From Meandrina meandrites (taxonomy: Eukaryota; Cnidaria; Anthozoa; Scleractinia; Meandrinidae): a DNA stretch of 64,000 bases. The translations under genes and the position numbers were made by a program. Shown here one piece after another: positions 49,201-59,063 of this stretch (positions are counted from its first letter, which is position 1; each line of letters opens with the position of its first letter). Below the pieces are notes generated by a model that searched no databases, was not told the DNA's origin, and was given only the letters and a program-made list of their open reading frames with translations. The stretch lies in contig OY855913.1 of the NCBI GenBank assembly GCA_963693305.1, positions 22,425,614 to 22,489,613 of the forward strand. The letters run 5' to 3'.

Positions 49201-49385
49201 TTAGTAGTGTGCTCCGCTGCAGGATGTATGGCGAGTTTGGCCTGGTTAGAAAATAGCACAGCTTGTAAAAGGAACATGATGAGAGCTATGAGAGAGAAGA
49301 CCAAGCAGTGAAACTGTGTTGGCTTTTTGATGCGAGCAGTTCCTTGTCTCAAAACACGCCGGAACTTGTTAATGAACTTCGGCAT
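43250..49385 (-). CDS. GT-A-like plus LicD-domain Golgi protein (FKRP group), three exons
   Basis: Exons 48295-49385, 45459-45820 and 43250-43767 (minus) join in phase to 1971 nt, 656 residues. Residues 25-45 form one membrane anchor (type II topology), followed by a Thr/Ser-rich stem. Residues 191 to about 400 look like a GT-A glycosyltransferase fold: TMLVVLPVET, YVLFAPDITHF where a DxD-type motif would be expected, and VLSGPFVAKAEGLKQIGIDK then LPFGVFQDLFWR. From about 475 a LicD/nucleotidyltransferase-like domain follows: EVHEGSLLG is joined across the last intron to AVKFSKLLPWELDGDI (aspartates 498 and 500). Fukutin-related protein has this order and transfers ribitol phosphate to dystroglycan glycans; the substrate here is unknown. 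The start at 49385 is the first ATG after splice acceptors at about 49424 and 49408, implying an untranslated first exon. Orthology to FKRP itself is uncertain; the protein is longer than human FKRP (495 aa). Confidence 0.8.
43911..43991 (+). pseudogene. Coding-like fragment of unknown origin
   Basis: The frame reads TAVKEVEEAAKVQALAEVK and ends DKMSEK with a TAA. Its codon use (mostly G/C-ending) differs from the AT-rich surroundings. It lies antisense within the last intron of the LicD gene and is preceded by possible acceptors (gcatag, aacag). It could be the last exon of an unseen gene or a retrocopy tail. I cannot name the protein. Confidence 0.25.
45400..45405 (-). promoter_or_regulatory. 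Intronic AATAAA in the LicD gene
   Basis: AATAAA lies on minus, 7 nt beyond the stop codon (45412) reached if exon 2 is read through its donor. Read-through adds about 15 codons. Use of this site would give a protein with the GT-like domain and no LicD domain. This is inference from position only. Confidence 0.35.
46059..46330 (+). mobile_element. tRNA-Thr-derived SINE
   Basis: 46059-46131 has a tRNA-like head: A box tggcctagtgg, anticodon loop cttgtaa (anticodon TGT, threonine) with a good stem, and B box ggttcaaatcc. The T stem and acceptor stem contain mismatches, and the region is followed by an unrelated body ending near cacttaaataaagtg, as in a SINE. A second, truncated copy of head edge plus body at 17878 supports a dispersed family, not a functional tRNA. 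Confidence 0.8.
47000..47330. repeat. Degenerate minisatellite based on GTCTCGG
   Basis: The motif tctcg, often as gtctcgg or tctcggattt, recurs more than a dozen times with irregular spacing of about 10-25 bp. No coding capacity. Confidence 0.7.
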
Positions 49386-49561
49386 CTTCTTGCTTCTCAA
49401 TCCTGAACTTCTGCAGAGGAACAACTGTAGTTAAAAAACCGGTCCTGAAATGCTACGAGGAAAAATATTATTACCACAACCTTACACATTTTAAAAATAC
49501 CTATTCAAACTATACTAAAGTAAGGTAACTGATCAATAATTAGCTCTTATTAGCCGAACAG

Positions 49562-49642
49562 GAGGTCTGTATGTGAGAATCTTGACCGAACGCAGTGCGG
49601 TCTGTACTCAGGACCGAGGTCAAGATTCTCCCATGCAGACCG
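49562..49642. repeat. 81-bp hairpin repeat
   Basis: 24-bp arms, left ggtctgtatgtgagaatctt and the inverse at the right, match at about 22 of 24 positions around a 33-bp loop. It lies just upstream of the LicD gene. A related palindrome (gcccggttaccgggc) is at about 49976. Confidence 0.7.
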
Positions 49643-50358
49643 ACTAAGGACCTCTTCATGCGAGCCCATTTGACCGGGCTGTCCCGGTTTCCGAGATCTC
49701 GCCTCACTCCCATTTCCTCTGTAAAAAATTCGATGTGTTCGCATGAGTAGGTGGGCCAGCCCGGTTAATTAGCTTTGCTTTCGCAACAGGGCGACCAAAA
49801 TGGCATAATTCTGTCTTGTATGCCTTTCCAGTTCAAAAGTATTCGAATTAGCTTTATAAGTAAATTAAGTTACAAGAGTCGACAAAGCTATGATAGTCGG
49901 GAACGATACAATACAAGTTTATGTGGCGCCAGTTTGTTTGTTTTTTGTCTGAAATTCATCCCGGTAACCTAGCCAGCCCGGTTACCGGGCTCATATGAAG
50001 AGGCCCTAAGCTCGATGGTCTATAGCTTGCCGATGGTGTGGTAGCTTGCGTGCCTTTAGAACCTCTGGCGCTATGCCAGCGGAGGCCCTGTGCCTTCGGC
50101 AGGTTTAACCATGCTGGACAGGTCGAGGGTGAAGGGCCAGACAAAAATAGACACCCTTGGTCCTCCAGGTTGGGGGTTGGGCGTAGAGCTGATCACGACA
50201 ACTCTACCCCGTAAAAAATAAATTGTTACCGAAACTACACCAGAAACTAAAGCTGTAGCAGCAGGAACAACGCAATCCAAACAATTGGACCAATGACAGG
50301 TGCTGGCCAAACCCAGCTGGGAGCCAGCATCTCGAGAGCCGAGTTTCTGTCGCCAAAG

Positions 50359-51445
50359 ATAAAGATCGGAGTTGGCTGCTGGAATGTACGCACCATGTAG
50401 CTGGCCCAAATTGTGAACGAGATGGACAAATACAGAATGGATATCATCGGGATAAGTGAAGGAAGATGGGTAGGATCAGGAATGGTGAAGGAAAGATCTG
50501 GACATACGGTGATACACTCTGGGCGAGAGGACAACCACCACACAGAAGGTGTAGCAATCATCATGTCAGACAAAGCAGCAAAGGCATTGCTGGAATGGAA
50601 ACCACCGGGGGAAAGACTCATCATGGCTAGATTTAACTCTAATTACACCAAGCTTACTGTCATCACCTGCTACACACCCATAGAAGATGCAGAGGAAGTG
50701 CAGAAAGATGTTTTCTACGACCAGCTACAGCAAGCTATTCAAGAGGTACCATCACACGATGTGCTGTGTGTGATTGGAGATTTCAACGCTCGCGTTGGAA
50801 ACGACAATGAAGGCCGTGAGAAGATCATGGGGAAAAACGGGTGTGGTAACATCAACGACAATGGACGCAGACTCTGTGACCTGTGCGTGGAGAACAACTT
50901 GGCTATTGGTGGAACCCTATTCCCGCACAGAGAAATCCACAAGATGACATGGACATCCCCAGACGGCAAGATACATACTCAGATTGATCACGTCATAATC
51001 AACAGCAAATGGAAGAACTCGCTCTTAGATGTGAAGGCACGAAGAGGAGCAGATGTTGGGGGTGACCACCAGCTGCTGATGTCAACGCTAGCTATCAAGC
51101 TGCGCAAAACCAAGAGGGGAAAAGAAAGTGCTAAGAGGATCGATGCCGCTAAACTTAAAGTTCCAGAAATAAAGGCAGCATTTCAGCTGGAACTCAGAAA
51201 CCGCCTTCAAGCCCTTGAGGAAGAACCGGGAGAACATGACCTCAGCAATTTCCACCAGACAGTGAGAGAAGCAGGAGAGGTGATCCTGGGATTCAGAAGA
51301 AGGAAGAAAGAAGAATGGATACAACAAGGAACATGGGACAAGATCACAGAAAGAAAACAGATGAAGGAGAAGATAAATTCAACAAGATCAGAGAGGGTGA
51401 AAGACCGCTGCAGAAAGAAATACCGAGAACTGGATAAAGAGGTGA
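50359..51445 (+). pseudogene. LINE endonuclease domain
   Basis: The frame reads IGVGCWNVRTM, an in-frame TAG at 50398, then NEMDKYRMDIIGISEGRW, HHTEGVAIIMS, the catalytic GDFNARVGND, QIDHVIINSKW and GGDHQLL. These are the ordered motifs of exonuclease-endonuclease-phosphatase family nucleases that nick target DNA for retrotransposition. The canonical SDH motif is GDH here. One stop plus a frameshift near 51446 separates it from the reverse transcriptase part. Confidence 0.85.
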
Positions 51446-51446
51446 A

Positions 51447-52330
51447 TAAAGGATGGCCAAGAGGGACAAGAAGGACTACGTCGAGAACCTGGCTGAGGAA
51501 GCAGAAGAGGCTGCAGGACGGCAAGACTTGAAGACGTTATATACCATCTCGAAGACACTCCAGGGTGGATACAGCAGTGGAAACAGGCCCGTTAAGGATA
51601 AGAATGGCAGGGTTCTTTCTCGAGTAGATGACAACTTGAAGAGGTGGCAAGAACATTTCCACAGTATCCTCAATCGACCAGACCCTGAAAACACAGTTTC
51701 AAAACCCGAAGCCACTCAAGACGTTGACATCAACACTGAGCCACCCTCCATCCAAGAAATCAAGAAGGCCATCAAGGAGATGAAAAATGGCAAAGCGCCT
51801 GGAGCAGACGGCATCTGTGCTGAACTGCTAAAAGCGGAAGAATATCTGATATCCACCATCCTTCAGAAGATCTTCCAAGAAATCTTGATCTCCGAGAACA
51901 TGCCTGAAGGCTTGATTTTAAGGCTTGCAAAAAAGGAGACTTATCTGATTCTAATAACTGGAGGGGTGTAACACTCCTGAGTCTCACAAGCAAAGTGTTC
52001 AGCAAGATCATACTAGGGCGCATGACTGCTGCCCTGGAGAAGGAAAGAAAACCAAACACATGAGAATGAACCACCGCTCAGATGTACCGATCACCCTGCA
52101 TGCGAAGATAGTTGAAGAAGTCAAGGAGTTTACATACCTTGGCTCCAAGAATACCACCGATGGAGACTCAGAGTCAGAGATTAAAGCAAGGCTCTCCAAG
52201 GCAGGGCAAGCATTTGCCTCCCTCAAGAACATCTGGAAAAGCAAGAAGATCAGCCTAAAGACTAAACTCCGCTTCTTCAAGAGTAACGTCCTCACCACGT
52301 TGCTATATGGGTGCGAGTCACGGAAGACCT
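51447..52330 (+). pseudogene. LINE reverse transcriptase remnants
   Basis: The first piece (to about 51935) has KNGKAPGADGICAELLK, the N-terminal reverse transcriptase motif. A shifted frame continues NWRGVTLLSLTSKVFSKII. Then the sequence jumps near 52060 to EEVKEFTYLGSKNTTDGDSE and FFKSNVLTTLLYGCESRKT, which lie well downstream of the active site. The catalytic palm with the two adjacent aspartates has been deleted, so the element is dead. Confidence 0.8.
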
Positions 52331-52827
52331 CAAAACGTAAAACGACACGACCAATGCCGAAAAATATTTCATACACGTTCAGTCAGCCAAAAACAAAAAT
52401 TCCTCCAGGACAATATGGAATATGGAATATGGAAGTTTCCAACCAACTTCTGCAAGCGTCATATATGTTTTGTTTTTACTCAGCATCTAATAACTTTTAT
52501 GAAGTCCAATGTCTCATCAGCGTGCTCTTTACCCTTTTGCCCTTTGCCTGGAGTTACAGTGAGATGGGCAAATACTGTTGCTTTAAGGTGAGTTTCCCTT
52601 CTTAATGAAGCAAAATTCCTTTCACACGCATTTTCAATATAAACCATGCAAGGTACTGATTGAATTGTTGTGAAGATTATTCTTTGTTTCTCAATTGTAT
52701 GTAATGTGCAGAATTAAGACATTCATCCTTAACCTTAACTTTAAGTCTCAGACCTCCGCGCCAGGAGGCGTATAAGGCCTTTTAAGACATTAATACATGG
52801 GGATTATTTCATTCTCTAGAACTACAG

Positions 52828-53719
52828 TCTGCCAGGGTTAAGCCTCTCTGAATCAGTGCTAGAAGCGTGTGTGATGTGTGGCAAGCAGACAAGGTGCAGT
52901 AGACGGTTTTCCGGTCCAATTGTCCTCCCTAGTGCACCTTTTTATCTTGGGACATCTACAGTGTCAGATGGTCATGGTGGATATGTGTAAGCTTTCTAGT
53001 TTTACCAGTTTACTTTTTAAGAAATTTGCCATGATATTCATTTCTGACGGACAAAATCTATATTTAAAATTATCTTTGTTCATACACGTGAAGACCTCCT
53101 GTGCCAGCAAGCTTTAAACTTTCAATATTTAATTTAAACTTTCAATATTTAATTCTGGTGAGGACATCTTTCATATATTTTAAACTACACTTTACATTTC
53201 AGAAGGGGCTACATATATTTAAATACTATACATATTCTGATATCCAGATTGCTTCAATGTGCATACTGTGATGGCCTAAGGATCCAAAGTAACCGACAGT
53301 TTCCAGATGGACCACCAATGATTTTAGCAATTAATGTGGAATTCCTGTCTACCTCTGGTGTGCTAGCAGAAAAAGATTTTCCGACGCAAATTCAATTCCT
53401 TGGAACAAGGTAATTTTAATAACAAAGTTACAAACTGTAGGTTTTCTTAAAATCATAAACTTTGTTCTATACAAGTCATAGGAATATCCTCAATTTGCTG
53501 TGACATTTTAAAAAGCATGATTGCGGGTTCCATGATATATTTGTTATTTTCAGATACCGACTGTATGCCCTCACCTGCAAGATATGTGTGCAGAGCCAAT
53601 GGATGTGGTATGATGGTCTGAGAGAGAAGACAAGTCCAGGAACAGGCCTGGCTCCTTGCATCAGTGCGAGAAAGGGATCACCATCTCATGCTTTTACATT
53701 CAGCAGTAATAAATATTAA
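52828..53719 (+). CDS. 3' exons of a USP-like domain protein
   Basis: Three exons, 52828-52986, 53248-53409 and 53554-53719, join in phase across GT/AG introns to 161 residues plus stop; the 5' exons are not found. The product runs from EACVMCGKQTRC through GGYVLLQCAYCDGL, PPMILAINVEFLS and DFPTQIQFLGTRYRLYAL to WMWYDGLREK. The order (PPxILxIxxEF, FPxxIxxxxxRYRLxAL, then W-Y-D-G) resembles the C-terminal lobe of ubiquitin-specific proteases, but the expected GHY histidine box reads SQWMWYD, so a working protease is unlikely. An AATAAA overlaps the stop. The upstream neighbour is a dead LINE, which may have displaced 5' exons. It could also be the tail of a large mobile-element gene, since a flanking repeat recurs near 26.4 kb. 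Confidence 0.55.
53708..53713 (+). promoter_or_regulatory. Poly(A) signal AATAAA
   Basis: AATAAA overlaps the last codons of the USP-like gene, so the 3' untranslated region would be very short. Confidence 0.45.
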
Positions 53720-54044
53720 TACATATTTATTATTACTGTATATGTAAAAGCAATGTAGTGGTGATCAAAGGTCAGTCACAAATCTGAGAAACTAGATTGT
53801 TCAACCATGTTGAAAGATCTTTAATTTCAGCAACGGAAAGGCGACTTTTGTACCGAACACACACTAAAAAAAATCCTGCAGCATGTTATATGGAGAAAAA
53901 ATATCATGCACACACCTGCCCCGAGAAAAAAAATCCTACTGCATGAAATGGTAAAAAAAAAATTCATGCCTATACCAAATCACCCACCACCCCCCCCCCT
54001 CAAAAGTCAAATGGTCCACCCCCAAGATTTGTTGTGCACCTACG

Positions 54045-54250
54045 TACGTACGTGAGGAACCCAATAAAGTGCACTCGTCAATTTCAATTTTAGAACCTGT
54101 CATAGGCAAAACAATTCAGAAGGATTAACCTCGAAATATATTGACGTCGCTTTCGTCAAGAAAACCATAAGAGGTTTTTACATGTACGATATTAAGTTTA
54201 ACCATGAGCAATTAAAAATTAATTATATTTTGTACCTATATGGCCAATGT
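54045..54250 (+). repeat. Dispersed repeat, copy 2
   Basis: Same ordered blocks as 26340-26560 (aacccaataaagtgca, tcaatttcaattttagaacc, agtttaaccatgagcaatta). It starts about 330 bp after the stop of the USP-like gene. Confidence 0.75.
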
Positions 54251-54299
54251 ATAATATTTGGTTACACTGTAATTAACTCGAGGAAAAAAATAAATGCGA

Positions 54300-57080
54300 G
54301 CTCCGCTTAAGGCCTGCCTAAATCTATATATTAGACCAAACCAATCACTCTAGAAGTGCAGGCATCATGCTTCACTATTCCTCAATGAGAGCAGTTGATC
54401 GAGAAAAGAATCTAGAGTGAACTTCTTTGTTGTTAAGTTTAGCCGGACGACATACTTTTAAGAAATGTCCGCTGTTGTGGAAACAGTGATGTTACGTGCT
54501 CCATTAAGTCCAAAATCGGGCTATATAGACGGCAAACTGTTCCTGACGGCTGAAGCGGTCAAAAATAAAAAAAAAGAGTGGATAAAACAATTAAAACGTA
54601 TTGAAAAAACTTTGCCCTATATTTCGGTTTGCAATACAAACCTTCCTCAGGGGCTGGGCGGGAAAAAAATGGGAGAAAAGTAAAACATTGTTACGAATAA
54701 ATTATTTTGAAATAAAATACTAAACAATAATTGGTTCTCTGAACTAATTAACAATTGTCAATAGAGCGATTTCACAAACCTCGATTTTTACATGCTAATG
54801 TAAATCGTTACACGCTAATGAGAAATAACAAAAAAAGAACGCACGCAATGAGCAGTTGTGCACATGCTAGTTTGCTAAATCCAAATGCTTGCTGACATAC
54901 TATCGCCGCTAGTTTGCACTTGCGATTTTGATTGCGAGCTCGGGGGCGAAAGAAGTTGCACTAGACAGCGAGACAAAAATCGCATCAACAATGGCCTTTA
55001 GATTGCACTCTCACCCTTAATATAAAAAGAGCTCAAGCAAGTTCAAGTTTTTTTTCTGCTGCATGTTGTCACAAGATGGCTTTGAAAAAACTTTGACATG
55101 TAATATGTACACATACTAGGCAAAGAAAAACATTACCGGTTTCGTCCCAGTAACAAAGTAGAACGGCCTCGTGTGAACACCTCGTCTGGTCCACTTTTAC
55201 GATGTACTGTGCGTTGACACGTCACCGGCTGCTCCAGTCCGGTTAGTAGACTTTCAATAAAGTCCTTCGTCTTATTTCTTATGGCCCGCCCACTTCGTTT
55301 CGATTCGTCGCTCGCTTCTTAAGATTGCTTCGCTCCGGGCGTGAAGCTTGCTTCGTTCGCTTACTCGTGAGTTCCACTTGTAGCAAGTCTAATGTATGAA
55401 CTGCATGGAAAACAGGTTATAGCCACTTTGTATATAAGCTATCTTTTTTCTTTTTTTGCATTATGCATATAAGATATATTATTGCTCATTGAAAATATTT
55501 CTCCGTTTCGGATTGGCTTACAACGACCAAATTTGGAGGAAGTTTCCCTTATTGGACCGATTGACGTCAATTGCCAATAATACAAAAATTATTGAACGAT
55601 AATAATTACTAGTAATAGTCGCCACTAAAACTGCCCTCGCTTTTTTAAACTTGGCGATACTTATATATTGGTTCGTATTTTCTGTCACTTACCGAATGCT
55701 GAAAATAATCTCGAAGATTTTGCATTGTTTTGAAATGAGAAAGCTTGTGGGTCATACTGAGGTTGACATGAAATTGATGCGGTAATTTGATCTTTTTCCT
55801 TAATTTGCAACTCCACTTCACTATAGCTACAATAGTTTGCCAAACATCATTGCAATTACCAACATCACTTAAACCATTTAGCTAATGGAAAAGATGCTGA
55901 TTGTCACTGATTGTCGGCGCTCGGCTAACTGAGAAACTGAAAAGAATATAAAATCTAGTTGAGAAAAGCAAAAAAAGAAAACAATGTAATTAGATTGCCG
56001 TAGTAACTTTATATTGTCTGGCATCTATTGCAAGGTTTTTTTTTAAATTCACTCAACCGAACATTTATTCAAACACTAAAATTAACTTGACAAGAACGAA
56101 CGCTTAAAGTAACTATTGATTGCGATTTTTCGAAGTTCGAACCTCCATGGAAAATGAATAAGATGTCAAATATAGCTTACCTCCGCAGACCTAAGCGTTC
56201 AGGCTCAACCTCTTTCCCAGGGACTCTCTCTCCTGCCCCCCAGAGCGAGAGAAGGGCGACCTTGGCATAGCCTGGCCACATGTCTCCCAGAATCTGGCGG
56301 CTTAGAATGTATTTGTACTAAGCCTTACGGGATGGGAGAGCGGAAAGTGTTGCACGATCAGACGTTCTTGTTTAGTGACCTCACGCGACAACGTAAATGT
56401 AAAATGTAAATGTAAATACAATTTTAATGTCCATACGTGGGACGAGGTTACCCTCAATGTCCGAGCCAGAGGCTCATGTATAAGACGAAGGACAAATCCA
56501 GATCGAATTGGAATTACGGCTATTAATTCCTTACGGCTAGCGTTTTTTAACGCATAGGCATTTGCAAGCCGCTCAAACGCTCAAACGGGATAGGACGCCG
56601 CTCGAAAGGCTCGAGCTATCCGTTCAAAAAAATTGTCAGCCGTTCGAGCTATCCGAAACCGACACAGAACGATGAGAGGCGGCTGTATTCGTAGGCTATT
56701 CGAACGGCTCGAGCTATCCGTTCAGAAAAAGAAAACAATGTAATTAGATTGCCGGAATTTCATATCAAAGAACAGATAATGTTTCGTTAACAAAGAGGTC
56801 GCAACTAACGCGCTGGTTTATCAAACTGTAGGTTAGGGGTATTTATTATAAAGGGCTTATTATGTGAAATACAGGCACGCTTTACTGTTCTTAAAATTTA
56901 TTTCTTTGCTTTTACGTTTATTGCTGTAGTTGGTTCACAGTCCTATACGGGTCTTCTGATCGGTCTATCAAGCGCAACAGATTCGAGGCACTCCCTCGAT
57001 GATATTAAGCGTTGACGTTATCTGTTAATAAACGACACGCAATGCACGCAGAAGAGATGACGTTTTTTTTCCTATGAACT
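54300..57080. other. No recognisable gene; repeats only
   Basis: AT-rich spacer. A 131-145-bp MITE copy is at 55247-55391, and a local tandem of ctcgagctatccgttc-type units is at 56590-56730. Short frames (54465-54683, 56375-56557) lack any support. Confidence 0.5.
55247..55391. mobile_element. Small MITE, copy 2 (145 bp)
   Basis: Same ends as 41571-41701 (tagactttcaataaagtcct at the left, cacttgtagcaagtcta at the right), with a diverged interior rich in cgcttcgctc. Confidence 0.75.
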
Positions 57081-57102
57081 TGCAGCGAACGAGCGAATTC
57101 TT

Positions 57103-57404
57103 AGTGGTCCAACAGGCAATATAAATGGAACAGAAATAAGGCCTCTTTTAGCTGGCGACAGTGCCTATCCACTAACGAACTGGCTAGTGAAATCCTACCC
57201 GGACAGAGGACGCCTGACTCAGGAGCAGAGAAAATTAAAAATCCTAAAGTTTGGTGCGCTATGATCTGTAGTGGAACAAGCATTTGGCACGTTGAAAGTT
57301 CGTTGGAGAATTGCGTTGAAAAAGGTTGAACAAAAAACGAGTATCCTAAAAAAGACTATGATTGCTACGTGAGTTTTGCACAACATTTGTATTAAGAGGT
57401 TTAA
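57103..57404 (+). pseudogene. HARBI1-type transposase, catalytic-core fragment
   Basis: The frame reads LLAGDSAYPLTNWLVKSYPD, then LTQEQRKLKI, an in-frame TGA, then SVVEQAFGTLKVRWRIALKK, a second TGA and VLHNICI. GDSAYP holds one catalytic aspartate and VVEQAFG the glutamate of Harbinger DDE nucleases. Two stops and the lack of an N-terminal part make it a relic. Its inverted ends were not found. Confidence 0.85.
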
Positions 57405-57419
57405 AGAAGGGACATCTTT

Positions 57420-58700
57420 TCTGCTTATACTGATACACGATCTTCATCATGGAAAATAGTCGTCGCCTCAAAGAGGCCTTTGATTAATAGTAATTGCACA
57501 AAAGGAAAGGTAAACTTTTTTCCCAACGTTGAAGATACTTCAGAGAAGCGTATAAAGAAATTTTGCTTTTAGTTTCTAGTGTTGCGCAAAAGAAACTGAA
57601 CAACAAGTTGCACAACTTCAGCTAATATTCATTACTTTCCTTAGTTTACAACATGCCAGGAGAATATGAGAAAGAGAAGAAAGCTGGCCAGCAGAAATTC
57701 AAGATAATATTAGGTATAAGAAATAGGTAAACAAACGCCAGTCGGCGACCATATTAATCGCCTTTTTATATTAATTTTTCCTGCAGGAACAAGCACGCCA
57801 TAACAGAAACGATTTTCAAGTAGGCAAGTTTTCGATTTCGATTTTATATAGTTACAAGATTGTGCGAACAATCCACATTACGTCTTTAATTCACAAAGTG
57901 CACAAATACCACTGAGACGGAAATAATTATAGAATACTTTGTTACAATCATGAAAACCGTCTCTAATACTAAATAATGACGAGTTTAAATTATTTCTTTA
58001 GAAGACGAATGAGCTATAAGAAGGAAGGAGTGAGTGAGTACTTTTAAGTTGTCTGTTTGTACGTACGTTTTGTCTTCAGCATGTTCAGTGTCGATCAGTG
58101 TTTGATGTAACCGCGTACGACTGGAACAAATTCACCTGAAGAACACGTGATAGAAGCTATGTAACTGTTTGAAAAAAAAAAAAAAACGAACGAGGCAGTA
58201 TTTTTTAGGAACTTTGATGGGAATTTTGGAATTTCCCCAAAGTGACTCTTATGCATCTCTCGGGCTCATCTCTCGGAATTAGTCAAAGGATCAATTCTTG
58301 TAAAAGTCGGAGTCTAGCTCAGAAATAAAGAATATAGTCAAATACAACAGTGTGTACAGTGTCAAAAGTGTTCATTCTTGGCTGCCGGTTCTTGCATAAA
58401 AAAAGGCTGATTGGTTGAAGTACTCAAGCTAATTGTAAACAATGATTTTGTCAGTAGACAAGTTTAAATACCTGCGACGGAGTCGGAGTCGTAATCAAAA
58501 GCACAGAGCCTTACGATCAAGTGAAAATCAAACCGTCGGAGTTAATAAAGATTTCATTTAGTTAACTACTTACTTACTTTCGATTCCGCTCATATGTGAC
58601 GCCATCGCCGATGATCTAGTAAAACGGTAGAATGTCGGAGTCGCAAGCAGAAAGGAAGTACTCGGAGGGCCTGAGAACTAGCGTTGTGATTGGTTTGTTC
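57420..58700. other. No recognisable gene
   Basis: AT-rich spacer downstream of the Rab paralogue. No supported exon, RNA gene or repeat boundary was recognised. Confidence 0.45.
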
Positions 58701-58720
58701 TTCCGCTTCTGCCTGCAACT

Positions 58721-58790
58721 AATCTCGTACCCAGATCTCCCACGGCCCCTTTTCCGCGTCTGACAGAGTGAGATCTGGGTACGAGATTAG
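58721..58790. mobile_element. 70-bp palindromic mini-element with 9-bp target duplication
   Basis: Almost the whole element is a hairpin: aatctcgtacccagatctc and its exact inverse with a loop of about 30 bp. The direct repeat cctgcaact flanks it (58712-58720, 58791-58799). A 9-bp duplication suggests a Mutator-like mobiliser. Confidence 0.8.
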
Positions 58791-59063
58791 CCTGCAACTC
58801 TCCGTCAATCAAGTTTTCACTGGATCATAAGCGACGAAGTCATAAGCGCATGTAAGCGGAATCGGAAGAATATGGAAACGTTTTGGTTCTTCCGACTCCG
58901 ATTCCGTCGAGCTTATGACCCAGCTTTTCTATCGTACATTTTAAAAATACGATTGGACTGAGCCTACGGGCCAATAGGCTATCTTCGCCACTGATTAAAC
59001 GTGAAAAGTGTAAGTAATTTTTTTTTTCAAGAATCAGACTTGGAAAGCAGTCTGAGAGCTCCT

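Larger units (their letters stand above)
50008..52335 (+). mobile_element. RTE-like non-LTR retrotransposon (LINE), defective
   Basis: Ordered remnants of a LINE polyprotein: an apurinic-type endonuclease, a linker and the two edges of a reverse transcriptase domain with the catalytic middle missing. The GC content is higher than the flanks. The endonuclease resembles proteins often labelled craniofacial development protein 2-like, which belong to non-LTR elements; the clade name (RTE-like) is my best guess. The 5' part (50008-50350) is untranslated. The 3' edge is uncertain. Confidence 0.85.
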
